The notes beneath the pieces are model-generated. The model did not search any database, had not been told where the DNA came from, and saw only the letters and a program-made list of their open reading frames with translations. The translations under genes were made by a program, and so were the position numbers. From contig PEUD01000061.1 in assembly GCA_002780805.1 (NCBI GenBank), forward strand, positions 1 through 6,654: a stretch of 6,654 nt of DNA, read 5' to 3'. Positions within the stretch are counted from its first letter, which is position 1. The number at the start of each line of letters is the position of its first letter. Shown here piece after piece: positions 1 to 5,401 of the stretch. This stretch comes from Candidatus Omnitrophica bacterium CG02_land_8_20_14_3_00__42_8. Lineage in GTDB: Bacteria > Omnitrophota > Gorgyraeia > Gorgyraeales > Gorgyraeaceae.

Positions 1-666
1 GTCCATTATTTTATTCATTATTTTAAAAGTTCCGGCGGGAGTACAGTTGTTTTCTCCTGTTGAAATGCGATAGACTTTTACAATATCATTATCGCCGAGA
101 AGCGTTAATACATTCTGAGATTTATCTATCAGTATCTTGTATTTGGCCTTTGAAATTTTTAATTTTGCGTGGGCTCGTATATTGTCGCTTTTTAGAGAAT
201 TAGCTGATTTTATAAGATCAACCGTAGTCCCAAATTTTTTCGCTATATTTATAAGCGTGTCTCCCGGCTGTATTTCATAAAGAGCGTCTTTATCGGTTAT
301 GGTCTTGGAAAAAAGAATAGCTATATTAAGTTTACCCAATCTGTCCTGGACTTCCGGGACGTTTTCTATATTCTGGTATTTTTTAAGTATAAGCTGATAC
401 ATATCTCTTGCTTTTACTTTATCATTCTTGTTTTCATAAGCTCCGGCTAATTTAAAATATATTGCGCCCAGGGCCCTTGCGTCAGGTTTTTTCTCTGCTA
501 TCTGATCTATGCCGGCCATTGCCTCGTCCAGCTTAGCGTCTTTAATAAGCGCCTCTATAGGTTTTATATCCGCGTTATTACTTGAATTCTTCATACCGAA
601 TATAATTAATACCGCTAATCCTCCTGCCGCAAGGACTATGCCAACCACAGCTAATACCCTGTTCAC
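1..666 (-). CDS. Membrane-anchored LysM / L,D-transpeptidase (YkuD) protein, 3' end outside the window
   Basis: Open reading frame of 222 codons running off the left edge without a stop. It starts at GTG 664-666, placed 5 nt behind a perfect TAAGGAGG. Visible order: an uncleaved N-terminal membrane anchor (residues about 4-25), a helical TPR-like stretch (about 34-118), a LysM domain (about 130-172, with YEIQPGDTL and the IAKKFGTT helix), then the beginning of a YkuD catalytic domain (from about 176: YKILIDKSQNVLTLL, then STGENNCTPAGTFKI). LysM binds peptidoglycan glycan, and YkuD enzymes form 3-3 cross-links or attach proteins to the wall through a catalytic Cys in an HXnSXGC motif. That motif should lie beyond position 1, so activity cannot be judged here. 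The protein would sit in the inner membrane facing the periplasm. It is second in an operon, 10 nt after the DUF212 gene. The fold assignment rests on motifs recognised by eye. Confidence 0.88.
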   Translation of the reverse strand, partial: MNRVLAVVGIVLAAGGLAVLIIFGMKNSSNNADIKPIEALIKDAKLDEAMAGIDQIAEKKPDARALGAIYFKLAGAYENKNDKVKARDMYQLILKKYQNIENVPEVQDRLGKLNIAILFSKTITDKDALYEIQPGDTLINIAKKFGTTVDLIKSANSLKSDNIRAHAKLKISKAKYKILIDKSQNVLTLLGDNDIVKVYRISTGENNCTPAGTFKIMNKIMD

Positions 667-671
667 GTTTG

Positions 672-679
672 CCTCCTTA
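672..679 (-). promoter_or_regulatory. Shine-Dalgarno TAAGGAGG overlapping the upstream stop codon
   Basis: On the minus strand the TAA stop of the DUF212 gene (677-679) forms the first three bases of TAAGGAGG, followed by CAAAC and the GTG start of the LysM/L,D-transpeptidase gene. This fixes the GTG as the start, since no ATG lies at a comparable distance. It also suggests that ribosomes terminating on the first gene re-initiate on the second. Confidence 0.85.
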
Positions 680-1114
680 TAGATAACAAAAAAGGGCCAC
701 CAGAATTCCTATTGCGGCGCCTATAAACACCTGTATCGGAGTATGCCCCAATAATTCTTTGAGTCTTTCCTGTTGGATGCCTTTATTCAGATATATATCC
801 TCTATGATCTTATTCAGGGCCTCTGCCTGATGCCCGCTTTGGCGCCTTACCCCCTGCGCATCAAACATTGTTATAAAGGCGAAGAAAAATGCGATTGCAA
901 AAAATGGAGAGCCAAAACCATAGGTGAGCCCTACTGCCGTGGCAAGGGCTGATACCGTAGACGCGTGAGAACTAGGCATGCCGCCTGTCCCGACAAACCA
1001 TTTAAAATTAAACCTTTTTTCAGCCACGACTCCTATGGCGACCTTTATGGTCTGAGCTACAAGCCACGCTATGATCACTGTGAAGAATACCTGATTTTTG
1101 GCAAAAAATACCAT
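677..1114 (-). CDS. DUF212 / YuiD-type divergent PAP2 family membrane protein
   Basis: A 145-residue membrane protein of normal length for the DUF212 family, known in Bacillus as YuiD and described as divergent from PAP2 acid phosphatases. Family marks are clear: GTGGMPSSHAS (residues 42-52), DAQGVRRQSGHQAE (85-98) with a downstream LN, and LLGHTP (121-126). The Ser-His pair in PSSH resembles a PAP2 phosphatase core. Hydrophobic segments lie at about 8-30, 52-84 and 127-144. The substrate is not established for the family; a lipid phosphate is a reasonable guess only. ATG at 1112-1114 is preceded by AAGG at a rather long 11-nt spacing. It is first in a two-gene unit with the LysM/L,D-transpeptidase, so a role near cell-wall synthesis is plausible by context. 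Family assignment is sure, function is not. Confidence 0.9.
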   Translation of the reverse strand: MVFFAKNQVFFTVIIAWLVAQTIKVAIGVVAEKRFNFKWFVGTGGMPSSHASTVSALATAVGLTYGFGSPFFAIAFFFAFITMFDAQGVRRQSGHQAEALNKIIEDIYLNKGIQQERLKELLGHTPIQVFIGAAIGILVALFCYL

Positions 1115-1144
1115 ATAGTGTTTAACCTTATAGTTTAATTTCTT

Positions 1145-1174
1145 ATTATATATAATAGATAGGGCTTATGGCAA
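1145..1174 (-). promoter_or_regulatory. Sigma70-type promoter of the DUF212-transpeptidase unit
   Basis: Reading the minus strand, TTGCCA (1169-1174, 5 of 6 matches to the -35 consensus) is followed by an 18-nt spacer and a perfect TATAAT (1145-1150). Transcription would start near 1138, giving a leader of about 24 nt before the ATG at 1114. The surrounding TATA-rich run makes the exact -10 register slightly uncertain. Confidence 0.65.
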
Positions 1175-1211
1175 GCAAAATCGCCCTTGGCGAAACTTAT
1201 AGCGATTTTGC
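1175..1211. repeat. Inverted repeat GCAAAATCGC-N17-GCGATTTTGC next to the -35
   Basis: Two exact 10-base arms (1175-1184 and 1202-1211) are separated by 17 nt, with a smaller dyad TCGCC-CTT-GGCGA (1181-1193) overlapping the left arm and the spacer. The left arm touches the -35 hexamer of the DUF212 promoter, so it could be an operator or activator site. It is also downstream of the outer-membrane protein genes, but no T-run follows, so a classic terminator is unlikely. Confidence 0.55.
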
Positions 1212-1286
1212 GCATCCACCGAAGCTCGTCATAGAGAACTTACCGCTATACCCTAAGAGCGAAGGCGGAAAGTAAAAAGAAAAAGT

Positions 1287-2138
1287 TTAAAACTTCATCG
1301 TGCCTGACAACGAAAATGCTATTTCATTAATGAGCCTTAATTCGAAGCTCATTAAGTACCAGCTTGAAAGAGAAGGTATTATATCACATCCAACAACAAT
1401 ACCTATAGGGTTTTTATCGCTCGCGTTATAAGTAGAATACAAGAGCCCTGTAGTGCTCTGACTAAACTCTACATTAACTTCTGAATCTGAATATGTGACT
1501 CCCATATACGGCACGGTATAGCAATCCTGTATGCCCATGGGAAATATGAATTTCTTACTGGCTAATAAGCTTATCTGCCACTCTTTTATGTTAAACGTCT
1601 CATTAGTAGCAGAGGCTGTAGAAGTTGAACCTCCTATTTTGGCTTTATCAAAGTCCAGCTGGGTATCCTTATACTGGCCGTCCATGGTTAATTTTATGCC
1701 CGTACTGGCAAATTCCCATAATTTTGCCTTTAACCCCCCTCCCAATACAAAACCGGGCTTAGCATCTACTTGAATATTCTGGTTATGCTCTTCCCATTTT
1801 ACTCTTAGATTAGAAGTGCCGATTTTTATGTATGGTTCCAATACGTTTGAATAATTCATTGAAAATTTCAAATTCGCGTTCTGGCCTTCTATCCTGGCAT
1901 TTGTATCATCCGCCGGAGAAGCATGAAGTTCTTTTTTTGATATAAATTCTACGTCAAAACTTGCTTTCATTTTTACGTCTGATTCATAAGAATCCATAGC
2001 GTATTCTATGGCCTTTTCTTTTGAAAAAAAAGACGCTTCAGGCACGCTCATATCTGCCTGGCCGCCGACAGTTGCCGCAAAAGAAGCGCTTGCAAAAAAT
2101 AAAGATAAAATTATCGCTATTACGATATTTTTTCTCAT
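1287..2138 (-). CDS. Predicted outer-membrane beta-barrel protein, second of a tandem pair
   Basis: A 283-residue exported protein of unrecognised family. The N-terminus is a signal peptide (MRKN, hydrophobic core, then ASASFA with cleavage expected after residue 21). The mature part alternates polar and hydrophobic residues in beta-strand fashion, and the chain ends in Phe (SGTMKF), the C-terminal signal used by the BAM complex for barrel insertion. Blocks shared with the upstream paralogue include KASFDVEF, EPYIKIGTSNL, GFVLGGGLKAKLWEF, YTVPYMGVTYSDS and GCDIIPSL (Cys251). Length would suit a barrel of roughly 10-12 strands. Start ATG 2136-2138 follows TAAGGAG at 7 nt, and that signal contains the stop of the upstream gene. 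Ligand or pore function cannot be read from the sequence. Confidence 0.82.
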   Translation of the reverse strand: MRKNIVIAIILSLFFASASFAATVGGQADMSVPEASFFSKEKAIEYAMDSYESDVKMKASFDVEFISKKELHASPADDTNARIEGQNANLKFSMNYSNVLEPYIKIGTSNLRVKWEEHNQNIQVDAKPGFVLGGGLKAKLWEFASTGIKLTMDGQYKDTQLDFDKAKIGGSTSTASATNETFNIKEWQISLLASKKFIFPMGIQDCYTVPYMGVTYSDSEVNVEFSQSTTGLLYSTYNASDKNPIGIVVGCDIIPSLSSWYLMSFELRLINEIAFSLSGTMKF

Positions 2139-2145
2139 TTTCAGT

Positions 2146-2152
2146 CTCCTTA
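2146..2152 (-). promoter_or_regulatory. Shine-Dalgarno TAAGGAG overlapping the upstream stop codon
   Basis: The TAA stop of the first barrel gene (2150-2152) is part of TAAGGAG, 7 nt before the ATG of the second barrel gene. This is the same stop/Shine-Dalgarno fusion seen at 672-679, and implies coupled translation of the pair. Confidence 0.8.
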
Positions 2153-3004
2153 AAACTTCACTGTGCCGCCCAAACTCAATGCAACCTCATCCACAAGCCT
2201 GAGTTCTATGCTATAAATAAAAGAACTGCCCAAACTCGGCACAACATCACACCCCAGCACAAAGCCATAAAGTTTTTTATTATTTGCGTCAAAAAGCGAG
2301 TAATCTGTCCCTGGCGAATTTGAGTCTTTAAAACTAACATCCACGTTCGAATCAGCGTATGTTACGCCGGTATAAGGCACGGTATAAATACTTTGTAATT
2401 TCAGCGGGATCTCGAACTTTTTACTCATAAATAAACCTGCCTGCCACTCATCAACTTTAAATGTAGCGCCTTTATCAATAACGCTGGTTCCGTTAACGGT
2501 AATTCCACCAACATCAGGTTCTGTGGTTCTGTATTGCACGTCTCCGGTCAACCTGATGCCTGAGTTTTCAAATTCCCATATATTAGCTTTTACGCCGCCT
2601 CCTAGCGTAAAACCAGAATCAGCATCTACTTCAATCTCTTGAGCGTTATGTTTCCATTTTACTTCTAAATTGGACGTGCCGATTTTAACATACGGCTCTA
2701 CCCTATTAAAAAGGGTCAGGCCTAATTTCCCCATATACCATTGGCCTTTTAACTCAGCTTTTTGCAATTCATTTGTTACGTGCAAATCCTTATTGAAAAC
2801 AAATTCCATATCAAACGAGGCCTTCACCTTTACTGCCTGCTCGCATTCATCCAGAGTACCTTCCACCACTTCCTGCCTCAATATAGCTGATCTCTCCGGC
2901 ACGTCCAAATCAAGAGAATTGCCTATGGTTGCGGCGTACGAAAATCTGGCAATATAACCTATTGTAAATATTAAAGATATGAAGATAAGAAATTTCTTTC
3001 TCAT
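2150..3004 (-). CDS. Predicted outer-membrane beta-barrel protein, first of a tandem pair
   Basis: A 284-residue paralogue of the downstream gene, similar over its whole length. The signal peptide is MRKK, a long hydrophobic stretch, then RFSYA with cleavage expected after about residue 24. The mature protein has alternating beta-strand pattern, Gly-rich turns (GFTLGGGVKANIWEF), the block EPYVKIGTSNLEVKW, YTVPYTGVTYADS and GCDVVPSL (Cys252), and ends SLGGTVKF with a terminal Phe typical of BAM substrates. ATG 3002-3004 is preceded by GAAAGG (3014-3019) at 9 nt. A near-consensus promoter lies upstream, so the pair is probably well expressed. I do not recognise a named porin family. It may be a small lineage-specific surface protein, and the duplication followed by divergence suggests two related but not identical roles. 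Confidence 0.82.
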   Translation of the reverse strand: MRKKFLIFISLIFTIGYIARFSYAATIGNSLDLDVPERSAILRQEVVEGTLDECEQAVKVKASFDMEFVFNKDLHVTNELQKAELKGQWYMGKLGLTLFNRVEPYVKIGTSNLEVKWKHNAQEIEVDADSGFTLGGGVKANIWEFENSGIRLTGDVQYRTTEPDVGGITVNGTSVIDKGATFKVDEWQAGLFMSKKFEIPLKLQSIYTVPYTGVTYADSNVDVSFKDSNSPGTDYSLFDANNKKLYGFVLGCDVVPSLGSSFIYSIELRLVDEVALSLGGTVKF

Positions 3005-3058
3005 AATATATCGCCTTTCTTTATAATGTATTATGGTACTTTATTATGTTTTATACGA

Positions 3059-3087
3059 AGTATACCTTATAAAACAATAATTGTCAA
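3059..3087 (-). promoter_or_regulatory. Strong sigma70-type promoter of the beta-barrel operon
   Basis: Minus strand: perfect TTGACA (3082-3087), 17-nt spacer, TATACT (3059-3064, 5 of 6). Predicted start near 3052 gives a leader of about 48 nt, very A+T rich. It is one of the two best-matching promoters in the window and fits abundant outer-membrane proteins. Confidence 0.8.
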
Positions 3088-3174
3088 GGCAACGCGTTAT
3101 TTTTTAATTTTTTTGAAAGAAAACGCCTTTGAGATGTGTCTATTATATAGTAACAATCAAAATAAGTTTACATT

Positions 3175-3187
3175 CTGACAATGTCAG
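3175..3187. promoter_or_regulatory. Short palindrome CTGACA-A-TGTCAG upstream of comM
   Basis: Two perfect 6-base arms around a single central A, 18 nt upstream of the comM Shine-Dalgarno in the divergent intergenic region. A further TGTCAA copy follows at 3190-3195. Size and place suit an operator for comM or an element of its promoter. No convincing plus-strand -35/-10 pair was found nearby, so the role is inferred from position only. Confidence 0.35.
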
Positions 3188-3205
3188 TTTGTCAACTTAT
3201 TCAAC

Positions 3206-3212
3206 GAGGAGG
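3206..3212 (+). promoter_or_regulatory. Shine-Dalgarno GAGGAGG deciding the comM start
   Basis: GAGGAGG is followed by the 6-nt spacer TTTATT and GTG at 3219. This makes the GTG the start rather than the in-frame TTG at 3129, which has no ribosome binding site and would add 30 residues unlike the family. Confidence 0.88.
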
Positions 3213-3218
3213 TTTATT

Positions 3219-4748
3219 GTGTTATCAAAAATACTTTCAGCTGCGACAATAGGTATTGAGGCAAAACCTATTGAAATCGAAGTGGATATAACCAGAGGCC
3301 TGCCGAATGTGATAATAGTAGGTCTTCCTGACACTGCTATAAGAGAGTCCAGAGACAGGGTAAAATCAGCTATAAAAAACAGCCAATTCGAATACCCTGC
3401 TGAAAAGATTACTATAAACCTGGCTCCATGCGATATCAAAAAAGAAGGCTCATGTTTTGATCTTCCAATAGCAATCGGCATCCTTACAGCCTCAGGCCAA
3501 ATAGACTTCAATAATATAAAAGATTTTGTATTCCTGGGAGAACTCGCCTTAAACGGCAGAATAAGGCCTATAAAAGGGGCTCTTCCGATAGCAATATCTT
3601 TAAAAAATTCTCATAAAAAACTAATCCTGCCTGAAGAAAACGCTCGTGAAGCAAGCATAGTGGAAAGTGTTCAAATCTATCCTGTAAATACTCTTAGCAA
3701 TTTATGCAATTTCCTGAATGGGTTGAATAAAATAGAACCCCTCTTTTTTACCAAAGAAATGTTTACGGAAAATAGACAAAATTATGACTTGGATTTTTCG
3801 GATGTAAAAGGCCAATTCCTGGCCAAAAGAGCGATGGAAATAGCCGCGGCTGGAAATCATAATATAATAATGATAGGCCCTCCGGGCAGCGGTAAAACCA
3901 TGCTGGCTAAAAGGCTTCCTACAATAATACCTGAGATGACCATTGAGGAATCTCTTGAAACCACGAAGATCCACAGCGTCTCGGGCCTTATTCCTGCAAA
4001 AGGCTCTATTATAAGAACAAGGCCTTTCAGAACTCCGCATCATACTGCCTCTGACGTATCTTTAGTCGGCGGTGGAACTATTCCAAAACCAGGCGAAGTA
4101 AGCCTTGCTCATAACGGAGTCCTGTTCCTGGATGAACTTCCTGAATTCCATAGAAATGTCCTTGAGGCCCTGAGACAGCCTCTGGAAGACGGCTATGTTA
4201 TAGTCTCCAGGATAAACAGCATAATTAAATATCCCTCCCAGTTCATGTTCGTCTGCGCGATGAATCCCTGCCCGTGCGGATATCTTACTGATGCTAAGAA
4301 AGAATGCCACTGCACGCCTAATCAAATACAAAAATACATGTCAAAGGTCTCAGGCCCTCTATTGGACAGGATTGACATTCATATAGAAGTCCCTTCTGTT
4401 AAATACAAAGACCTGTCTGATGAAACTTCCGGAGAAAAATCAGAAATAATACGCGAAAGGGTAAAGATCGCAAGGGATATACAGCTTAAAAGATTTAAAG
4501 AGGACAGAGTTTTTTCAAACGCCCAGATGAGTTATAGAATGGTAAGAAAATATTGCAAGCTGGACCAGGTTTCCATGGACTTATTAAAAATGGCTTTGAC
4601 AGAACTTGGCTTCACTGCGCGCTGCTACGATAAAATCCTCCGTGTCTCCCGCACCATCGCGGACCTGGAAGGAAAAGAAAACATCACTTCAGACCATGTG
4701 TCTGAAGCTATTCAATACCGCAGCTTAGACAGGAATATGTGGATGTAG
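3219..4748 (+). CDS. comM: ComM/YifB family Mg-chelatase-like AAA+ ATPase
   Basis: From the GTG start the protein has 509 residues, the usual size of ComM/YifB (about 500). Order: N-terminal ChlI / Lon-protease-like S5 domain (about 18-165, with ITRGLPNVIIVGLPDTAIRES), AAA+ module with Walker A GPPGSGKT (220-227) and Walker B VLFLDELPEF (301-310, Asp305-Glu306). Next come a cysteine cluster C351, C353, C363 and C365 that may bind zinc, the GPLLDRID segment with Arg384, and the C-terminal helical lid ending in RVSRTIADL (475-483). In naturally competent bacteria ComM is a hexameric helicase that extends branch migration of incoming single-stranded DNA during transformation. It is also widespread in species not known to be competent. 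All key residues are present, so it should be active. It stands alone, divergent from the barrel operon, with a REP/RAYT unit starting 10 nt after its stop. Confidence 0.93.
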   Translation: MLSKILSAATIGIEAKPIEIEVDITRGLPNVIIVGLPDTAIRESRDRVKSAIKNSQFEYPAEKITINLAPCDIKKEGSCFDLPIAIGILTASGQIDFNNIKDFVFLGELALNGRIRPIKGALPIAISLKNSHKKLILPEENAREASIVESVQIYPVNTLSNLCNFLNGLNKIEPLFFTKEMFTENRQNYDLDFSDVKGQFLAKRAMEIAAAGNHNIIMIGPPGSGKTMLAKRLPTIIPEMTIEESLETTKIHSVSGLIPAKGSIIRTRPFRTPHHTASDVSLVGGGTIPKPGEVSLAHNGVLFLDELPEFHRNVLEALRQPLEDGYVIVSRINSIIKYPSQFMFVCAMNPCPCGYLTDAKKECHCTPNQIQKYMSKVSGPLLDRIDIHIEVPSVKYKDLSDETSGEKSEIIRERVKIARDIQLKRFKEDRVFSNAQMSYRMVRKYCKLDQVSMDLLKMALTELGFTARCYDKILRVSRTIADLEGKENITSDHVSEAIQYRSLDRNMWM

Positions 4749-4758
4749 AATAAAAAAA

Positions 4759-4774
4759 TTATCCACAATGTAGG
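4759..4774 (+). repeat. Left copy of 16-base direct repeat TTATCCACAATGTAGG
   Basis: Exact match to 5352-5367. The first nine bases, TTATCCACA (4759-4767), equal the strong DnaA-box sequence of E. coli, and the last bases contain GTAG, the tetranucleotide that marks REP elements recognised by RAYT proteins. Confidence 0.9.
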
Positions 4775-4798
4775 GGAGCCTTAAGGCTCCCCTACATT
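4767..4798. repeat. Perfect 32-bp palindrome, REP-like, left end
   Basis: Symmetric about TT|AA at 4782/4783 with no mismatch over 16-base arms. The core from 4770 begins GTAGGGGAGCC and ends with its complement. It matches the right-end palindrome at 22 of 26 core positions. It could slow or stop comM transcripts, but no T-run follows on the plus strand. Confidence 0.9.
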
Positions 4799-4801
4799 AA
4801 C

Positions 4802-4807
4802 AAGGAG
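4802..4807 (+). promoter_or_regulatory. Shine-Dalgarno AAGGAG separated from its start by a hairpin
   Basis: AAGGAG lies 49 nt upstream of the transposase ATG, too far for direct use. The 40-nt palindrome 4809-4848 lies between them; if folded, only nine unpaired bases (4808 and 4849-4856) remain, a normal spacing. The bases directly before the ATG (GTGAATAACTT) hold no other ribosome binding site. Confidence 0.5.
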
Positions 4808-4808
4808 A

Positions 4809-4848
4809 CACATCGCAGGGGAAGGTTTAAACCTTCCCCTGCGATGTG
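4809..4848. repeat. Perfect 40-bp palindrome in the transposase leader
   Basis: Symmetric about TTT|AAA at 4828/4829, with arms starting CACATCGCAGGGGAAGG. It shares no arm sequence with the two REP-like palindromes beyond an A+T centre and a G-run, and lacks GTAG. In RNA it would form a very stable stem just ahead of the transposase start. Confidence 0.92.
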
Positions 4849-4856
4849 AATAACTT

Positions 4857-5348
4857 ATGAACAATATCAAAAGATTCTATATAGAAAATGCGGCATACTT
4901 TTTAACCAGCGTCACAAAGGATAGAATAGAAATATTTAAAGATCCAAGATATTGCGCAATAATGTTGGTTACTATTGAATATTTCAAATTAATCCTAGAT
5001 TATAGATTATACGGCTTCTGTATAATGCCAGAACATTTGCATCTAATTATACGCCCATTTGGTAAATATAATTTTTCATACATAATGCAGATGATAAAAG
5101 GAAGCTTCGCCAGAAAACTAAACAAGATTAACGGCAATATGGGGCATATATGGCAGAAAAGTTTTTATGATGAGTGCATTACGAATTCATTGCAGCTTAT
5201 CAATAAATTAGAGTATATGCATAATAATCCTGTCAAAGCAGGCCTGGTGAATACACCAGAAGAATACCCTTATTCCAGTTATAACCATTATATAAAAACA
5301 GGTTTTCCACCAAATCCTATGATAGAAATAGACATACCAGAATTCTAA
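4857..5348 (+). CDS. REP-associated tyrosine transposase (RAYT, Y1/HUH family)
   Basis: A 163-residue protein with the Y1-transposase fold of the IS200/IS605 group. The HUH metal-binding motif is HLH (His60, His62, in IMPEHLHLIIRP). The probable catalytic tyrosine is Tyr104 in WQKSFYDECI, and the family's C-terminal block HNNPVKAGLV (122-131) with EYPYSSY (136-142) is intact. Such enzymes cut and join single-stranded DNA next to REP hairpins through a 5'-phosphotyrosine link. RAYTs are usually single-copy, domesticated-looking proteins linked to REP dispersal. The N-terminus NNIKRFYIENAAYFLTSVT fits the family, so the ATG at 4857 is right even though no Shine-Dalgarno lies directly before it. 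Its codons are A+T rich. No frameshift or missing motif is seen, so it is probably functional. Promoter not found; read-through from comM is possible. Confidence 0.9.
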   Translation: MNNIKRFYIENAAYFLTSVTKDRIEIFKDPRYCAIMLVTIEYFKLILDYRLYGFCIMPEHLHLIIRPFGKYNFSYIMQMIKGSFARKLNKINGNMGHIWQKSFYDECITNSLQLINKLEYMHNNPVKAGLVNTPEEYPYSSYNHYIKTGFPPNPMIEIDIPEF

Positions 5349-5351
5349 AAG

Positions 5352-5367
5352 TTATCCACAATGTAGG
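5352..5367 (+). repeat. Right copy of 16-base direct repeat TTATCCACAATGTAGG
   Basis: Exact copy of 4759-4774, starting 3 nt after the transposase stop and again containing TTATCCACA (5352-5360) and GTAG. The orientation is the same as on the left, so the repeats are direct. Confidence 0.9.
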
Positions 5368-5388
5368 TGACCCTTAAGGGTCACCTAC
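5363..5388. repeat. Perfect 26-bp palindrome, REP-like, right end
   Basis: Symmetric about TT|AA at 5375/5376; one arm reads GTAGGTGACCCTT. It differs from the left-end core at four positions, which form two compensated base pairs. It lies between the convergent transposase and ATPase genes, 8 nt from the ATPase stop, and could also limit read-through between them. Confidence 0.9.
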
Positions 5389-5390
5389 TA

Positions 5391-5401
5391 CTGTCCCTAT
5401 T
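5391..5401. repeat. Inverted repeat CTGTCCCTATT, left copy
   Basis: Exact reverse complement of 6622-6632. It contains the TAG stop codon of the ATPase gene (5397-5399), so the end of the reading frame is inside the repeat. Confidence 0.6.

Larger units (their letters stand above)
4759..5388 (+). mobile_element. REP/RAYT unit: transposase gene flanked by cognate palindromes
   Basis: A compact unit of about 630 bases. It is bounded by a 16-base direct repeat (4759-4774 and 5352-5367), each copy running into a REP-like palindrome (4767-4798 and 5363-5388). Inside are a third palindrome (4809-4848) and an intact REP-associated tyrosine transposase (4857-5348). It sits in the intergenic space directly after comM, as REP elements commonly do. 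The true ends are inferred from the repeats; no empty site is available for comparison. Confidence 0.75.

Noticed and set aside
1265..1295. Terminator after the second barrel gene
   Set aside because: On the minus strand AAGTTT-T-AAACTT is followed by a T-rich run, but the six-pair stem is almost all A-T and overlaps the stop codon; too weak to call.
1531..2957. Plus-strand open frames at 1531-1773, 2008-2202, 2021-2323 and 2670-2957
   Set aside because: They lie antisense inside the two barrel genes, lack ribosome binding sites and encode no recognisable domain.
3190..3195. A second minus-strand promoter for the barrel operon starting with TTGACA here
   Set aside because: At 17 nt the matching -10 would be TGTAAA, a poor fit, while the promoter at 3059-3087 is near consensus.
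3129..3218. N-terminal extension of ComM from an upstream TTG
   Set aside because: No ribosome binding site precedes the TTG, the 30 extra residues do not look like the family, and GTG 3219 has GAGGAGG at ideal distance and gives the normal length.
3197..4331. Minus-strand open frames at 3197-3511, 3702-4043 and 4062-4331
   Set aside because: They are antisense shadows of comM, whose sense-strand motifs are complete.
4767..4798. Rho-independent terminator of comM
   Set aside because: The stem is strong, but no T-run follows on the plus strand and the same structure recurs at the other end of the RAYT unit, so a REP element is the better explanation.
4759..5388. Replication origin because of two DnaA-box sequences
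   Set aside because: Only two boxes about 590 bases apart, both inside a repeated element, with no A+T unwinding cluster and no dnaA or dnaN nearby.
4759..5388. CRISPR array from the repeated palindromes
   Set aside because: Only two related palindromes with a whole gene between them; no regular spacers and no cas gene.
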